Part shown: one piece after another, positions 11,196-21,832 of the stretch | How positions within the stretch are numbered: the first letter of the stretch is position 1 | Layout: each line of letters opens with the position of its first letter | Assembly: GCF_000813145.1 (NCBI RefSeq) | Contig: NZ_BAZF01000018.1 | Coordinates: 1-64,000 of the forward strand | Direction: 5' to 3' | DNA length: 64,000 nucleotides | Origin: Geobacter sp. OR-1 | GTDB taxonomy: Bacteria; Desulfobacterota; Desulfuromonadia; Geobacterales; DSM-12255 | Translations under genes and position numbers: made by a program | The notes under the pieces: generated by a model | Told to the model about the DNA's origin: nothing | The model's input: only the letters and a program-made list of their open reading frames with translations | Database searches by the model: none

Positions 11196-11564
11196 CTATT
11201 TCTTCTTACCAGCGACTGTCCGCGCAGGACCTTTACGTGTGCGTGCGTTTGTTTTTGTCCTTTGGCCGCGCACTGGCAATCCTTTTCTATGCCTAAGACC
11301 GCGGTAGCACCCAAGATCCATCAAACGCTTTATATCCATTGACACATCACGTCGCAAATCGCCCTCTACCTTGAGATTCTTATCGATATACTCACGAATT
11401 CTGGCAACTTCTGCTTCTGTCAGTTTATCCGTGCGCGTATTGAAATCTACGCCGGTCTCTGAGAGTATCTGCTGCGCTGAAGAGCGACCAATACCATAGA
11501 TGTAGGTCAGCGCAATCTCAATCCGTTTACTTTTTGGAAGGTCAATTCCCGAAATTCGTGCCAA
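11196..11564 (-). CDS. rpsM: 30S ribosomal protein S13 (TTG start)
   Basis: Head protein of the small subunit contacting the P-site tRNA and the 50S bridge. The start is read as TTG at 11564. It gives a normal 122-residue S13 beginning (M)[13 protein letters not shown], and GAGGAGG lies 8 nt before it. The open frame reaches 23 codons further upstream, but that part overlaps the rpmJ end and does not resemble S13. The basic C-terminal tail ([23 protein letters not shown]) is as expected. Normally first gene of the alpha operon. Confidence 0.93.
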   Translation of the reverse strand: MARISGIDLPKSKRIEIALTYIYGIGRSSAQQILSETGVDFNTRTDKLTEAEVARIREYIDKNLKVEGDLRRDVSMDIKRLMDLGCYRGLRHRKGLPVRGQRTKTNARTRKGPARTVAGKKK

Positions 11565-11596
11565 TTTATACTCCTCCTCGCTTGACTCTAAACCAC

Positions 11597-11710
11597 TTAT
11601 CCCTGACGCTGAGAATGCTTTGGTGTGTCGCAAATAACACGAACAACACCTTTGCGTTTAACTATTTTACACTTGTCACAAATACGTTTTACAGACGCTC
11701 GAACTTTCAT
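11597..11710 (-). CDS. rpmJ: 50S ribosomal protein L36
   Basis: A 37-residue protein, [15 protein letters not shown]...TPKHSQRQG. It is the zinc-containing form, with ligands C11, C14, C27 and H32. Sits between map and rpsM, its usual place at the end of the spc operon. It stabilises the base of the L7/L12 stalk region. Confidence 0.97.
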   Translation of the reverse strand: MKVRASVKRICDKCKIVKRKGVVRVICDTPKHSQRQG

Positions 11711-11735
11711 CACAAATCCTTTCAGATCTATATCT

Positions 11736-12485
11736 CTAAACACACTTAGTCAGAATTTCGGGACCGCTATCTGTTATTGCCACGGTATGCTCAAAGTGAG
11801 CGGAGAGCCCACCATCGCAAGTCACTGCGGTCCAACCATCCCCTAGAACCTTAACCTCAAAGCCATTCGCATTTATCATCGGCTCAATCGCCAGAACCAT
11901 GCCTGCTTTCAATTTAGGCCCTTTCCCAGGCTGGCCATAATTGGGAATCTGCGGATTTTCATGTAGAGACCTGCCGATTCCATGTCCGACAAAATCTCTT
12001 ACAACGCTATACCCTCTTGACTCGACATATTCTTGAACAGCATGTGATATATCAGAAAGACGCTGTCCAGGAACTGCAAAATTTATCGCAGCATATAGTG
12101 ACTGCTCGGTAACAGAGATCAAATTTTGACCTTTGGCATCCACCTTGCCAACAGGCAATGTGATGGCTGCGTCACCGTAAAAACTGTCACACAGAACGCC
12201 AAAATCTAAACTAACAATATCCCCTTCAACAAGTTCGCGCTTACCAGGAATACCATGAACTACCTGTTCGTTTACAGAACAACAAAGAGAGTTTCTATAC
12301 CCGCAATAGCCTTTAAAAGCCGGCGTCGCACCCCTTATGAGGGCCTCTCTCTCGGCAATTCTGTCAAGTGCAGCTGTTGTTATGCCAGGACGAACTGATT
12401 CTTTAACAACCTCAAGAACCTCAGCAACAATCCTGCATGGCCTTCTCATTCTCTCTATCTCCTGCGGAGACTTGAGAATAATCAC
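11736..12485 (-). CDS. map: Methionine aminopeptidase, type I
   Basis: Removes the initiator methionine from nascent proteins. The 249-residue enzyme has the five metal ligands expected of type I: D94, D105, H168, E201 and E232, plus H77 in the active site. No N-terminal zinc-finger or SH3-binding extension is present, so it is the plain bacterial type Ia. Its ATG overlaps the adk stop by 4 nt. secY-adk-map-rpmJ is the classical tail of the spc operon. Confidence 0.98.
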   Translation of the reverse strand: MIILKSPQEIERMRRPCRIVAEVLEVVKESVRPGITTAALDRIAEREALIRGATPAFKGYCGYRNSLCCSVNEQVVHGIPGKRELVEGDIVSLDFGVLCDSFYGDAAITLPVGKVDAKGQNLISVTEQSLYAAINFAVPGQRLSDISHAVQEYVESRGYSVVRDFVGHGIGRSLHENPQIPNYGQPGKGPKLKAGMVLAIEPMINANGFEVKVLGDGWTAVTCDGGLSAHFEHTVAITDSGPEILTKCV

Positions 12486-13132
12486 GCATCCCTCTTAAGG
12501 ATTGAAACGATCATTGACTGGATGACATCTATTGCCTCATCACCAGGCAAGCTTCGCAGCAAACCAGCATTGCTATAATATTCTACCAGAGGAGCTGTTT
12601 GTTGCTCGTAAACGTCAAGACGCTTACGCATTGTATCCTCACAATCATCTTCTCTTTGAAACAATACCCCGGAACACTCATCACAAACACCAGCAGTCTT
12701 CGGCGGATCAAATTCAAGATGATAACCCTTACCACAGCTCCGACAAGTACGCCTTCCGGTAATCCGCCTTAAGAGATCATTCTTGTTCACTGTAATTGAG
12801 ATTACATGATCGATCTTGTTCCCATTAGCTGCAAGCATTGCACTCAGCGCGTCTGCCTGAGAAACTGTCCTAGGGAACCCATCAAGAATAAAGCCATTAC
12901 GACAATCAGCCTCAACAATCCGCTCGCTGACAATTCCAACCACAACCTCATCCGGGACCAATGCACCTGCATCCATAAACGCCTTTGCCTTCAACCCCAT
13001 AGGGGTTGCCTGCTTTACAGCGTTACGCAATATATCACCAGTTGATATCTGAGGAATATCGTACTTCTTGGTTAGGATTTTAGCTTGAGTACCCTTCCCA
13101 GCACCTGGGGGGCCCAAGAGTATTAAGTTCAT
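12482..13132 (-). CDS. adk: Adenylate kinase, zinc-lid type
   Basis: Catalyses ATP + AMP to 2 ADP. The 216-residue long-form enzyme has a P-loop at residues 7-14 (GPPGAGKG), the NMP-binding DGFPRT motif (84-89) and a lid carrying four cysteines, C130, C133, C150 and C153, which bind structural zinc as in Bacillus-type enzymes. Encoded directly after secY (15-nt gap) and overlapping map. Confidence 0.98.
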   Translation of the reverse strand: MNLILLGPPGAGKGTQAKILTKKYDIPQISTGDILRNAVKQATPMGLKAKAFMDAGALVPDEVVVGIVSERIVEADCRNGFILDGFPRTVSQADALSAMLAANGNKIDHVISITVNKNDLLRRITGRRTCRSCGKGYHLEFDPPKTAGVCDECSGVLFQREDDCEDTMRKRLDVYEQQTAPLVEYYSNAGLLRSLPGDEAIDVIQSMIVSILKRDA

Positions 13133-13147
13133 GAGCTTTTATCCAGC

Positions 13148-14455
13148 CTATCGCCTTCCCTTAATCTTGACACCCTTCATAAAACCCTCATAACTTCTCG
13201 TTATCAAGTGAGACTCAATCTGGGCGACGGTATCCATTCCAACCCCTACGGCAATTAACAGGGCCGTACCTCCGAAGTAAAATGGGAGATTGAACTTTCC
13301 GATCAAAATGGAAGGCAATACACAAACAATTGATATATAAATTGCACCGGCAAATGTAAGCTTGGTTAGAACTTTATCAATATAGTCAGACGTCTCTTTT
13401 CCAGGACGCACACCTGGTATGTAACCACCATGCCGCTTCACATTTTCAGCAACATCAATTGGGTTAAAAGTGACAGCCGTGTAGAAATAGCAAAAAAAGA
13501 TTATAAAAGCAACGAAAAAGATATTATAAACTAAATTCCCAGGAGCAAGGCTCTTTGCAGCAGACTGGACCCAAGGGATATTAATAAAATTGCCAATTGT
13601 TGCAGGAAACATAATAATCGATGATGCAAAGATTGGAGGGATTACTCCTGCCATGTTTACTTTTAGCGGTAAATGCGATGTTTGTGCACTAAAGGTCTTT
13701 AATCCGACAACCCGCTTTGCATAATGGATTGGTAATCGCCTTTGGCCGCGCTCAACAAAAACAATGGCAGCAATTACAAAAAACATTACGGCAACAACAA
13801 TAAGTAAGACAAAAAGAGATAATTGGCCACTCTTGATAAGTCTCATACTGTTCAATATTGCAGTCGGGATTCGGGCTACGATACCAGCAAATATAATAAG
13901 CGATATCCCGTTCCCAATCCCTTTTTCAGACATCTGCTCACCGAGCCACATAATAAAAGCAGTGCCGGCAGTTAATGTGATTACCGTCATTATCCGGAAT
14001 GACCATCCTGGAGCAGGCACTACAAGCTCACCAGCGGGACCCCGCATGCTTTCCAAACCTATACTAATTCCAAGCCCCTGAACGACACTAAGGACTACTG
14101 TACCGTACCGTGTATACTGAATAATCTTTTTTCGCCCGGCCTCACCCTCTTTAGAGAGTTTTTCAATGGCCGGAACTACTACTTGCAACAGTTGAAAAAT
14201 GATAGAAGAGGATATATAAGGCATGATCCCCAGGGCAAAAACAGTTAACCGTTCTAATGCCCCACCTGAAAACATGTCAAATAGCCCCAGCAGAGTTCCT
14301 TGAGCTTGTTTGAAGAAGTGAGATAACGCGATACTATCAATTCCTGGCGTTGGAATATGACATCCAACACGATATACAGCCAACATTGCCAGTGAAAACA
14401 GTACTCTCTTCTTAAGCTCAGGGATCTTGAATATATTTTGAAATGCTTCTATCAA
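13148..14455 (-). CDS. secY: Protein translocase subunit SecY
   Basis: Central channel of the Sec translocon in the inner membrane, 435 residues with the expected ten transmembrane helices. Conserved segments include the start of the channel ([22 protein letters not shown]), the plug-region [23 protein letters not shown] and the cytosolic loop [18 protein letters not shown]. Its partner SecE is encoded at the other end of the supercluster. The ATG overlaps the rplO stop by 4 nt, indicating coupling. Confidence 0.98.
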   Translation of the reverse strand: MIEAFQNIFKIPELKKRVLFSLAMLAVYRVGCHIPTPGIDSIALSHFFKQAQGTLLGLFDMFSGGALERLTVFALGIMPYISSSIIFQLLQVVVPAIEKLSKEGEAGRKKIIQYTRYGTVVLSVVQGLGISIGLESMRGPAGELVVPAPGWSFRIMTVITLTAGTAFIMWLGEQMSEKGIGNGISLIIFAGIVARIPTAILNSMRLIKSGQLSLFVLLIVVAVMFFVIAAIVFVERGQRRLPIHYAKRVVGLKTFSAQTSHLPLKVNMAGVIPPIFASSIIMFPATIGNFINIPWVQSAAKSLAPGNLVYNIFFVAFIIFFCYFYTAVTFNPIDVAENVKRHGGYIPGVRPGKETSDYIDKVLTKLTFAGAIYISIVCVLPSILIGKFNLPFYFGGTALLIAVGVGMDTVAQIESHLITRSYEGFMKGVKIKGRR

Positions 14456-14898
14456 GAAATAATCTCCTCAGCGGATCCACCCGCAGCGAGTATTTTCTCT
14501 TTTGCAGAGCCACTAAATTTATTTGCTTTTACAGTAAGAGGCTTTGTCAAGTTCCCATCAGCAAGTATCTTTACGCCACATTTGGTATTACTGATCAAAC
14601 CAGACCTGATAAGAGCCTCAATATCAACTATTGAATTAGCATCAAAATCATTCAATTTCCCAACATTAACATGCGCGTACTCGATGCGGTTTAAGGGGTT
14701 AAAACCTCTTTTGGGGAGTCGCCGTTGCATCGGCATTTGGCCCCCTTCGAAACCGGCCTTTATGCTGCCACCGCTCCTGGCCTTTTGCCCCTTATGACCT
14801 TTGGTCGCAGTCTTCCCATGACCAGAACCAGGTCCTCTGCCAATTCGTTTCCGATTTTTTGTCGCCCCTAGGGCTGGCTTTATAGAATTCAATTGCAT
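14452..14898 (-). CDS. rplO: 50S ribosomal protein L15
   Basis: Large-subunit assembly protein of 148 residues. Its Gly/Arg/Lys-rich N-terminal arm ([31 protein letters not shown]-type region, residues 15-45) threads into 23S rRNA, followed by the globular C-terminal domain ([18 protein letters not shown]). Located between rpmD and secY, as in other bacteria. Confidence 0.98.
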   Translation of the reverse strand: MQLNSIKPALGATKNRKRIGRGPGSGHGKTATKGHKGQKARSGGSIKAGFEGGQMPMQRRLPKRGFNPLNRIEYAHVNVGKLNDFDANSIVDIEALIRSGLISNTKCGVKILADGNLTKPLTVKANKFSGSAKEKILAAGGSAEEIIS

Positions 14899-14916
14899 TG
14901 ATATAACCTCTCTGGC

Positions 14917-15096
14917 TTACTCTTCAACTTTAATAAGATGGGCAACTTTTCTAATCATCCCTCTTATCTCGGGAGTATCACATAACTCCACGGTCTTAGA
15001 GAGACGATTAAGGCCCATTCCATTTAAAATTGCTCTTTGTGCTGGCAGCTTCCCTATATGACTTCGTACAAGTGTGATTTTAAGTTGTTGTGACAT
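14917..15096 (-). CDS. rpmD: 50S ribosomal protein L30
   Basis: A 59-residue protein reading MSQQLKITLVRSHIGKLPAQ... with the L30 signature LNRLSKTVELCDTPEIRGMIRKVAHLIKVEE. Fits exactly between rpsE and rplO. The ATG at 15096 is preceded by AGGAG. Confidence 0.97.
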   Translation of the reverse strand: MSQQLKITLVRSHIGKLPAQRAILNGMGLNRLSKTVELCDTPEIRGMIRKVAHLIKVEE

Positions 15097-15121
15097 TATC
15101 TACTCCTTATCAGACGAAACC

Positions 15122-15616
15122 TTAATCAGCCATGCCCCTTCTCTGCATAATTTCTTCAGGGCTTCTCAACCGCTTTAAACCTTCAAACGCCGCTTTTACA
15201 ACATTGTGTGCATTATTGGAACCAAGGCATTTGGCAAGAATGTTATGAATGCCTGCTGATTCAAATACTGCCCTGGCTGCGCCGCCTGCAATAACTCCGG
15301 TACCTGCAGACGCAGGCATCATCAAGACCTTACCGGCACCAAAATGGCCTTCAATTTCATAAGGTATGGTTTGTCCTTCAACTATCGGAATCTTGATCAG
15401 ACTTTTCTTTGCCTGCTCAACACCCTTGCGGATTGCCTCAGGAACTTCATTCGCCTTTCCGAGACCATACCCAACACAGCCATTACCGTCGCCAACGACC
15501 ACCAAAGCCGAGAAGCTGAATCTTCTTCCGCCCTTAACGACCTTGGCAACCCTGTTAATATGTACAACTCGATCAGTAAGTGTTAGTTCATTCGAATTAA
15601 GCTTCAACAATTGCAA
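15122..15616 (-). CDS. rpsE: 30S ribosomal protein S5
   Basis: Decoding-fidelity protein of 164 residues at the mRNA entry side. It has the double-stranded-RNA-binding N-terminal domain ([33 protein letters not shown], residues about 26-58) and the C-terminal domain ([24 protein letters not shown]). Normal length; the ATG at 15616 is preceded by a GGAGG-like site. Confidence 0.98.
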   Translation of the reverse strand: MQLLKLNSNELTLTDRVVHINRVAKVVKGGRRFSFSALVVVGDGNGCVGYGLGKANEVPEAIRKGVEQAKKSLIKIPIVEGQTIPYEIEGHFGAGKVLMMPASAGTGVIAGGAARAVFESAGIHNILAKCLGSNNAHNVVKAAFEGLKRLRSPEEIMQRRGMAD

Positions 15617-15630
15617 CCTCCTTGAAAATC

Positions 15631-15999
15631 CTAAAAGGACAAACCGTTTTCTCTGGCAGCATCAGCAAGAGCTTTAACTCTTCCGTGATACAAGAACCCG
15701 CTACGATCAAATACAACTGTATTGATGTTCTTTTCAAGTGCCCGACGAGCTATCTCAGCACCGACTTTAGAAGCAGCTTCAATATTGCCTGTATACTTAA
15801 GACCTGTACCGACAGCATCAAGTAGGGTTGAAGCCGAAACAATGGTATTTCCAGATGCATCATCAATTATCTGTGCATAAATATGACGTGCGCTTCTGAA
15901 TACATTCAAACGTGGCCGGTCACTATTACCAGATATTTTCTTCCTGACTCGGGTTTTACGCTTAATTCTAGCTTGTTTCTTTTCCGCAAGAGAGCTCAC
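15631..15999 (-). CDS. rplR: 50S ribosomal protein L18
   Basis: 5S rRNA-binding protein of 122 residues. A basic N-terminal arm ([18 protein letters not shown]) precedes the core [20 protein letters not shown] and the conserved end [28 protein letters not shown]. Between rplF and rpsE, in the standard spc order. Confidence 0.98.
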   Translation of the reverse strand: MSSLAEKKQARIKRKTRVRKKISGNSDRPRLNVFRSARHIYAQIIDDASGNTIVSASTLLDAVGTGLKYTGNIEAASKVGAEIARRALEKNINTVVFDRSGFLYHGRVKALADAARENGLSF

Positions 16000-16016
16000 G
16001 GCGATCTCCTCATGTT

Positions 16017-16556
16017 CTATTTTTTACCGGTTTTGCCGGCTTTACGCAAAATAGTCTCATCCGCATACTTGATTCCCTTACCTTTATATGGTTCAGGTCC
16101 TCTGAATGATCTGATTTTTGCAGCAGTCTGCCCAACTAGCTCCTTGTCGATTCCCTTGACAAGAAGTTTTGTCATCTTGTCAACATCAACTGAGATACCT
16201 GCTGGCAGTTCGAAATTAATTGGATGTGAGTATCCAAGGCTTAGATTCAGGATGTTGCCTTTGGATTCCGCACGGTAACCAACACCATTTATCTCCAAAG
16301 CCCGTTCAAAACCCTTTGTTACACCAATTACCATGTTGTTAATTAAGGTTCTTGTCAAACCATGTGCAGCCCGACACTTATTAGTGTCATCAATTCTGGT
16401 GACGACAATTGCGCTTTCATTTATATCTAGAGAAACACCTTCCATAACCTGTCTTGATAACGAGCCCTTTGGCCCATCAACAGTTATAGTTGCGTCAGAG
16501 AGATTAACCTTGACACCTTTAGGCAATTCTACAGGTAATTTACCTATTCTCGACAT
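16017..16556 (-). CDS. rplF: 50S ribosomal protein L6
   Basis: Protein of the factor-binding side of the 50S subunit, 179 residues, with two L6 repeats. The start [15 protein letters not shown] and the C-terminal signature [21 protein letters not shown] are hallmark segments; the latter approaches the sarcin-ricin loop. Standard spc position after rpsH. Confidence 0.98.
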   Translation of the reverse strand: MSRIGKLPVELPKGVKVNLSDATITVDGPKGSLSRQVMEGVSLDINESAIVVTRIDDTNKCRAAHGLTRTLINNMVIGVTKGFERALEINGVGYRAESKGNILNLSLGYSHPINFELPAGISVDVDKMTKLLVKGIDKELVGQTAAKIRSFRGPEPYKGKGIKYADETILRKAGKTGKK

Positions 16557-16577
16557 ACTCAGTACCCCTTAAAAAAA

Positions 16578-16976
16578 TTACCAAACCGTGCAAATCAGCT
16601 CGCCACCAATACCTGTTTCGCGGGCCGTTTTATCAGTAATTATTCCCTTTGAAGTGGACAATACCGCAATTCCGAGCCCATTCTTAATAACCGGAATATC
16701 GTCATGCTTTACATAACGCCGGCTACCCGGTTTGCTGACGCGTTTAATTTCACTGATTACAGCATCTTTTTCATCGATATACTTTAAGTAGACTCTTAAA
16801 GTACCCTGTTTCTGGTCTGCAATCACTTTATAATTTTTTATAAAGCCCTCGGCACGCAGAACATTTACTATGCTAACCTTCAGGTTTGATGAAGGAATGT
16901 CAACCTTCTGCAATTTGGCTAGGTTGCCGTTCCTGATTCTAGTCAGCAAATCTGCAATAGGGTCAGTCATGGACAT
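16578..16976 (-). CDS. rpsH: 30S ribosomal protein S8
   Basis: Primary binder of the 16S central domain, 132 residues, beginning [21 protein letters not shown] and ending with the conserved [23 protein letters not shown]. In E. coli it represses the spc operon through a site in rplE; that site was not identified here. Confidence 0.98.
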   Translation of the reverse strand: MSMTDPIADLLTRIRNGNLAKLQKVDIPSSNLKVSIVNVLRAEGFIKNYKVIADQKQGTLRVYLKYIDEKDAVISEIKRVSKPGSRRYVKHDDIPVIKNGLGIAVLSTSKGIITDKTARETGIGGELICTVW

Positions 16977-17009
16977 CGATTGTACTCCTCTAATACGTTC
17001 TGATTGTTG

Positions 17010-17195
17010 TTACCAGCTCGACTTTATTACACCAGGAATCTGACCATTCGATGCATACTTACGAAGGCAAATTCTACACATGTCAAATTTACGGTAATAT
17101 GCTCGCGGACGACCACAAATAGGACAACGGTTATACTCACGCACTTGGAATTTCTTAGGCCTTTGAGCCTTGATCATCATGGATTTCTTTGCCAC
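17010..17195 (-). CDS. rpsN: 30S ribosomal protein S14, zinc type
   Basis: Short 61-residue S14 with zinc ligands C24, C27, C40 and C43 (CPICGRP...CRICLRKYA). This is the zinc-dependent form rather than the roughly 100-residue zinc-free paralogue. It ends in the typical IPGVIKSSW. Between rplE and rpsH. Confidence 0.98.
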   Translation of the reverse strand: MAKKSMMIKAQRPKKFQVREYNRCPICGRPRAYYRKFDMCRICLRKYASNGQIPGVIKSSW

Positions 17196-17213
17196 GCGAA
17201 TCCTCCAAACTTA

Positions 17214-17753
17214 TTAGTTCCTGAACGGCATTCCCAATAACTTGAGCAGTGACCTTCCCTCTTCGTCGGTTCGTGCCGTTGTTACAATTGTTATATTAAG
17301 TCCCTTAATCTTATCTATCTTGTCATAATTAATTTCAGGAAAGATAAGCTGCTCTTTGATTCCCAATGAGTAATTACCCATACCATCAAAAGCTTTAGGG
17401 GATAAACCTTTAAAATCCCTGACACGAGCAAGAGATATATTCAACAGCCGATCCAGAAATTCGTACATACGATCCTTGCGGAGTGTTACCATGCAACCAA
17501 TTGGCATCCCCTGACGAAGTTTGAAAGAGGCTATCGATTTTTTCGCTTTCGTAATAACTGCTTTCTGTCCGCTGATCTGCGCAAGCTCGTCTACTGCTGA
17601 ATCAAGAATCTTTACATTCTGTATTGCTTCCCCAAGCCCCATATTAATCACGATCTTCTCGAGCTTAGGGACTTCCATTACTGACTTATACTTCATTTCA
17701 GTCATTAATTTGGGAATGATCTCTTTATCATAAAGCTCTTTAAGCCTAGCCAT
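17214..17753 (-). CDS. rplE: 50S ribosomal protein L5
   Basis: 5S rRNA-binding protein of the central protuberance, 179 residues. Recognisable segments are [18 protein letters not shown], the central [31 protein letters not shown] and the C-terminal [16 protein letters not shown]. Its position between rplX and rpsN is standard. Confidence 0.98.
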   Translation of the reverse strand: MARLKELYDKEIIPKLMTEMKYKSVMEVPKLEKIVINMGLGEAIQNVKILDSAVDELAQISGQKAVITKAKKSIASFKLRQGMPIGCMVTLRKDRMYEFLDRLLNISLARVRDFKGLSPKAFDGMGNYSLGIKEQLIFPEINYDKIDKIKGLNITIVTTARTDEEGRSLLKLLGMPFRN

Positions 17754-17767
17754 TGTACTCCTCCGTC

Positions 17768-18094
17768 CTATTTATCAAAGGACTCGCCGCATTTTACACA
17801 TACGCGAGCCTTTTTACCGTCTTCAAGCATTTTAGCCTTGGTCCTTACAGGCTTTTTGCAGCTACTACAGAAAAGCATAACATTTGATATATTTATGGGA
17901 GCCTCTTTCTCAATAATGCCCCCAGCTTCACTTCCACGGGCGCGGGAATGCCGTTTAACAATATTGAGCCCTTCAACAAGGACACCGTCTTTTTTCGGAA
18001 CAATCTTTTGTATCTTTCCGGTTTTACTCTTATCTTTGCCAGCGATGACCATAACTGTATCGCCTTTTTTTACATGCAACTTACTGGATAACAT
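17768..18094 (-). CDS. rplX: 50S ribosomal protein L24
   Basis: Early assembly initiator of the 50S subunit, 108 residues. The KOW motif is at the N-terminus ([20 protein letters not shown], residues 9-28). The C-terminal half carries C76, C79, C99 and C102 (CSSC...CVKC), arranged like a zinc ribbon. Some deltaproteobacterial L24 proteins have such cysteines; metal binding is inferred. Confidence 0.97.
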   Translation of the reverse strand: MLSSKLHVKKGDTVMVIAGKDKSKTGKIQKIVPKKDGVLVEGLNIVKRHSRARGSEAGGIIEKEAPINISNVMLFCSSCKKPVRTKAKMLEDGKKARVCVKCGESFDK

Positions 18095-18105
18095 CGTATC
18101 TCTCC

Positions 18106-18474
18106 TTACAGAACCTCAGGGGCCAACGAAATGATTTTCATGAATTTCTTTGCTCTGAGCTCACGGGCAACAGGTCCAAAAATTCGCGTTCCGATCGGTT
18201 CCTTCTGATTGTTGATTACCACACCGGAATTCCCATCAAAGCGAATGTATGATCCATCAAGTCGGCCGATCTCTTTCGCTGTACGCACGACAACAACCTT
18301 GACCACATCTCCCTTTTTTACTTTCGAATTAGGGAGAGCTTCTTTTACCGAAGCAACGATAATGTCTCCAACCCGTGCGTATTTCCGTTTCGAGCCGCCG
18401 AGCACTTTTATGCAAAAGAGCTTTTTTGCCCCTGAGTTGTCTGCCACATCGAGAATTGTTTGCATCTGTATCAT
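18106..18474 (-). CDS. rplN: 50S ribosomal protein L14
   Basis: Intersubunit-bridge protein, exactly the canonical 122 residues, beginning [19 protein letters not shown] and containing [38 protein letters not shown]. First gene of the spc part of the cluster, directly after rpsQ. Confidence 0.98.
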   Translation of the reverse strand: MIQMQTILDVADNSGAKKLFCIKVLGGSKRKYARVGDIIVASVKEALPNSKVKKGDVVKVVVVRTAKEIGRLDGSYIRFDGNSGVVINNQKEPIGTRIFGPVARELRAKKFMKIISLAPEVL

Positions 18475-18489
18475 GAACGAACTCCTATC

Positions 18490-18747
18490 CTACTGAACCG
18501 ATGAAATAATCTGGCGTACCTTCCAGCACTTATCTTTACTTAATGGTCTCGACTCAACGATAACCACACGATCGCCAACCTTACAGTTATTGAGTTCATC
18601 ATGCGCTTTATATTTCTCAGTGCGCCGAATATATTTACTATATACAGGATGCTTAACCATCCTATCGACTTTAACAACTACAGTCTTATCCATTTTATCG
18701 CTAACAACGATGCCAACCTGAGTCTTCCTATTGCCGCGCTGATTCAT
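18490..18747 (-). CDS. rpsQ: 30S ribosomal protein S17
   Basis: An OB-fold 16S-binding protein of 85 residues with the core [18 protein letters not shown] and [19 protein letters not shown]. It starts 2 nt after the rpmC stop, so rpmC and rpsQ are probably coupled. Confidence 0.98.
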   Translation of the reverse strand: MNQRGNRKTQVGIVVSDKMDKTVVVKVDRMVKHPVYSKYIRRTEKYKAHDELNNCKVGDRVVIVESRPLSKDKCWKVRQIISSVQ

Positions 18748-18749
18748 TG

Positions 18750-18947
18750 TTACCCTCTCTCTACCCTGGTTTCACGGATCAATGTCTTCACCCGCGCTAT
18801 ATCTTTCCTAAGCGCAGCTAATTTTGCAGTGTTTTCCAGCCGACCAGTATGGAGTTGAAAGCTTAGATTAAAGAGCTCCTTATTCAGCTCCTTGTCTTTT
18901 GCTATAAGTTCATTAACTTCTAACGTTCTAAGTTCACTAACCTTCAT
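18750..18947 (-). CDS. rpmC: 50S ribosomal protein L29
   Basis: Two-helix protein of 65 residues at the tunnel exit, beginning [21 protein letters not shown] chose the ATG at 18947 because GGGAGGAAG lies just upstream. The longer open frame begins inside rplP and adds non-L29 sequence. The start overlaps the rplP end by 11 nt. Confidence 0.96.
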   Translation of the reverse strand: MKVSELRTLEVNELIAKDKELNKELFNLSFQLHTGRLENTAKLAALRKDIARVKTLIRETRVERG

Positions 18948-19359
18948 TTGCTTCCTCCCTGGCGACAAATTTCGTAGGTACGGAAAGCTTATGTGCTGCC
19001 AATCTGAACGCCTCTCTAGCAATTTCTTCAGAAACGCCTTCCATTTCGTAGAGAATTCTCCCAGGCTTAATTACGCACACCCATGAATCTGGGGAGCCTT
19101 TTCCTTTACCCATACGAGTCTCTGCAGGCTTTGCAGTTAAGGGTTTATCTGGAAACACTCTGATCCAGATTTTACCGCCCCTCTTAATATATCTAGTCAT
19201 TGCTATACGAGCAGCTTCTATCTGCCGAGAATCAAGCCAGCAACATTCAGTAGCTTGAAGCCCGTATTCACCGAAGGAAATAACCGCACCTCTACCGGCA
19301 GCCCCGGTCATTCGCCCCTTCATTTGCTTTCTATGTTTAACTCTTTTGGGCATTAACAT
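18937..19359 (-). CDS. rplP: 50S ribosomal protein L16
   Basis: Protein near the A-site and peptidyl-transferase region, 140 residues, beginning [19 protein letters not shown] and holding the conserved [11 protein letters not shown]-like and [17 protein letters not shown] segments. The C-terminus overlaps the rpmC start. Normal length. Confidence 0.98.
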   Translation of the reverse strand: MLMPKRVKHRKQMKGRMTGAAGRGAVISFGEYGLQATECCWLDSRQIEAARIAMTRYIKRGGKIWIRVFPDKPLTAKPAETRMGKGKGSPDSWVCVIKPGRILYEMEGVSEEIAREAFRLAAHKLSVPTKFVAREEANEG

Positions 19360-19389
19360 CGCAACAACTCCTCATCCAATTCTTTTCAA

Positions 19390-20019
19390 TTATCCGGGAA
19401 GAACTTCACCCTTGAAAATAAGAACCTTGACCCCAATTATTCCGTAAGTTGTCTTGGCCTCTGCAAAACCATAATCTATATCAGCGCGGAGTGTATGGAG
19501 CGGGACCCGTCCCTCACGATACCATTCAGTTCGCGACATCTCTGCGCCGCCCAAACGGCCTGAACAGGTTATCCTTATACCCTTAGCACCGAACTTCAAC
19601 GCAGATGTTACACTCTTCTTCATCGCGCGTCTGAAAGCAATTCTTCTTTCAAGTTGCATAGCGACATTCTCTGCAACAAGCTGAGCATCCAGTTCAGGTT
19701 TTCTAACTTCCTGTATATTTAAATAGATCTCAGTGTCTGTGAGCTTGGCAAGATCTTTCTTCAGAGTTTCAACTTCAGACCCCTTCTTACCAATAATCAA
19801 ACCAGGCCTGGCAGTGAAAATATTGATCTTCGCCTTGTTTGCAGCGCGCTCGATCTCAATTTTCGAAACACCTGAATTATAAAGCCGCTTTTTTAAAAAG
19901 GTCCGAAGCTTGAGATCTTCATGTAAGAGCTTTGCATAATCGGCACTGGCGTACCAGCGCGAATCCCAAGTCTTGATTACCCCCAGCCTGAAACTGACCG
20001 GATTGACTTTCTGTCCCAA
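19390..20019 (-). CDS. rpsC: 30S ribosomal protein S3
   Basis: mRNA-entry helicase-side protein of 209 residues. [24 protein letters not shown] opens the N-terminal domain. A KH domain holds [20 protein letters not shown] (residues about 71-90), and the S3 C-terminal domain holds GARGIRI-like and [24 protein letters not shown]. Follows rplV, as in the S10 operon. Confidence 0.98.
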   Translation of the reverse strand: MGQKVNPVSFRLGVIKTWDSRWYASADYAKLLHEDLKLRTFLKKRLYNSGVSKIEIERAANKAKINIFTARPGLIIGKKGSEVETLKKDLAKLTDTEIYLNIQEVRKPELDAQLVAENVAMQLERRIAFRRAMKKSVTSALKFGAKGIRITCSGRLGGAEMSRTEWYREGRVPLHTLRADIDYGFAEAKTTYGIIGVKVLIFKGEVLPG

Positions 20020-20041
20020 ACTACACCTCCACCGTCTATGG

Positions 20042-20377
20042 TTATTTCGTGTCAGCCAGAACCACAGAAATGTGGCTGGTCGGTTTTCTTATCTTACTTG
20101 CCCGCCCCATTGCTCTAGGGAGGAATCGCTTCAATACAGAGCCACCGTCAATGCAAATGGTTTTTACAAAAAGCTTATCGACATCAGATACACCCTTTTG
20201 TTCCGCATTGGCTACGGCAGACGAAAGAAGCTTGGCAATCACCTTCGCAGAAGGCTGCGGTGAAAACTTGAGTATTGTCAATGCATTCTGAACCGATTTT
20301 CCACGAACCATGTCCGCTACCAGACGAGATTTACGCGGAGACATCCTGATTGAATATAATTTGGCACGCGCTTCCAT
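20042..20377 (-). CDS. rplV: 50S ribosomal protein L22
   Basis: Tunnel-lining protein of 111 residues. The N-terminal segment [19 protein letters not shown] and the extended beta-hairpin region ([26 protein letters not shown], residues about 82-105) are clear. That hairpin helps form the constriction where macrolides and stalling peptides act. Confidence 0.98.
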   Translation of the reverse strand: MEARAKLYSIRMSPRKSRLVADMVRGKSVQNALTILKFSPQPSAKVIAKLLSSAVANAEQKGVSDVDKLFVKTICIDGGSVLKRFLPRAMGRASKIRKPTSHISVVLADTK

Positions 20378-20395
20378 GCTAAACTCCTTTACTGT

Positions 20396-20677
20396 TTACT
20401 TCTTCTTCAACTTACTTTTCTTATCTGCTGCGTGACCATGAAAAGTTCTTGTAGGTGCAAATTCTCCCAATTTGTGACCAACCATATTTTCCGTCACAAA
20501 AACAGGTATGAATTTTTTCCCGTTATGTACAGCGAAAGTCAGCCCTATAAAATCGGGAATGATAGTAGATCGCCTCGACCAGGTCTTAATGACTTTTTTC
20601 GAGTTTGATCCTTCAGCCTGAGCCTTCTCGACCACATGTTTATCTACAAAAGGACCTTTTTTTATTGAACGAGCCAT
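20396..20677 (-). CDS. rpsS: 30S ribosomal protein S19
   Basis: Head protein forming a complex with S13, 93 residues, [19 protein letters not shown]..., with the signature [21 protein letters not shown] near the C-terminus. Follows rplB after 21 nt. Confidence 0.98.
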   Translation of the reverse strand: MARSIKKGPFVDKHVVEKAQAEGSNSKKVIKTWSRRSTIIPDFIGLTFAVHNGKKFIPVFVTENMVGHKLGEFAPTRTFHGHAADKKSKLKKK

Positions 20678-20698
20678 CTGGTTATCCTCAAAACAAAT

Positions 20699-21523
20699 TT
20701 ATTTGGTGCGCGGCTTAACTATAAAACGAGAAGACGTTTTGTTTGTTCTGGTTTTGTATCCCTTGGTCGGAATACCCCATGGTGTAACAGGATGCCTGCC
20801 ACCTGACGTTCTACCTTCACCACCACCATGAGGATGATCTACCGGGTTCATGGCAACACCACGTACTTTTGGGCGACGTCCAAGCCAGCGTGAACGTCCG
20901 GCCTTCCCGATATTAACATTCTCATGATCTATGTTTCCGACCTGACCGATTGTCGCAGTGCAATCAACCAGAACCATTCGCACTTCACCAGAGGGGAGCT
21001 TTATTTGAGCATATTTCCCCTCTTTTGCCATTAACTGGGCAAACGTGCCGGCACTTCTAGCAAGCTGGCCACCTTTTCCTATCTTCAATTCAATATTATG
21101 AATGATAGTGCCGAGAGGAATCGCCTTGAGCGGCAACGTGTTACCGGGTTTGATATCAGCATTGATGCTTGAAATAACAGTGTCGCCTACTTTCAAATCA
21201 AGCGGTGCCAGAATGTAGCGTTTCTCACCATCGACGTAGTTAAGCAAAGCAATCCTGGCACTTCTGTTTGGATCGTATTCGATGGTAGTTACTTTTGCCG
21301 GGATATCGATCTTATCACGCCTAAAGTCAATGATTCTGTACTTTTGTTTATGTCCACCACCAATGTGCCTTGAGGTGATACGACCATAACTATTGCGACC
21401 GCCCGTTTTCCTGAGAGTCTCCAGAAGTGACTTCTCCGGGGTAGTGCAGGTTATCTCTTCGAAGGTGGAGCAGGTCTGGTGCCTGCGTCCTGCCGATGTT
21501 GGTTTATAGCTTTTGATTCCCAT
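20699..21523 (-). CDS. rplB: 50S ribosomal protein L2
   Basis: Essential for subunit joining and peptidyl transfer, 274 residues. The OB and SH3-like domains include [27 protein letters not shown]. The C-terminal extension has the conserved [21 protein letters not shown], whose histidine lies near the peptidyl-transferase centre. Standard S10-operon position. Confidence 0.99.
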   Translation of the reverse strand: MGIKSYKPTSAGRRHQTCSTFEEITCTTPEKSLLETLRKTGGRNSYGRITSRHIGGGHKQKYRIIDFRRDKIDIPAKVTTIEYDPNRSARIALLNYVDGEKRYILAPLDLKVGDTVISSINADIKPGNTLPLKAIPLGTIIHNIELKIGKGGQLARSAGTFAQLMAKEGKYAQIKLPSGEVRMVLVDCTATIGQVGNIDHENVNIGKAGRSRWLGRRPKVRGVAMNPVDHPHGGGEGRTSGGRHPVTPWGIPTKGYKTRTNKTSSRFIVKPRTK

Positions 21524-21547
21524 CGTTACAGCTCCACGATAAACGGA

Positions 21548-21832
21548 TTAAATTTCAAAGAAATCGATATTGCTTCCCTCTTGGAGGGTAACATATGCTT
21601 TTTTCCAGTTTGAGCGCTTACCAATCGTCTTACCGGAACGCTTTAGTTTCCCGGCAACAGTTGAGGTCCTGACGGAATCAACTCGAACGTTAAACAGTTT
21701 CTCAGCCGCTGTCTTGATTTCAATCTTATTTGCGTCGCGATCCACAACAAAAGCTACAACATTGTTGGTATCTTTCGCAATTGTTGATTTCTCAGTAACT
21801 AGCGGTTTCTTTATTACGTCATAAATATTCAT
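21548..21832 (-). CDS. rplW: 50S ribosomal protein L23
   Basis: Tunnel-exit protein of 94 residues, the docking site for trigger factor and SRP. Contains [30 protein letters not shown] and the internal loop [20 protein letters not shown]. Its start overlaps the rplD stop by 4 nt (ATGA arrangement). Confidence 0.98.
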   Translation of the reverse strand: MNIYDVIKKPLVTEKSTIAKDTNNVVAFVVDRDANKIEIKTAAEKLFNVRVDSVRTSTVAGKLKRSGKTIGKRSNWKKAYVTLQEGSNIDFFEI

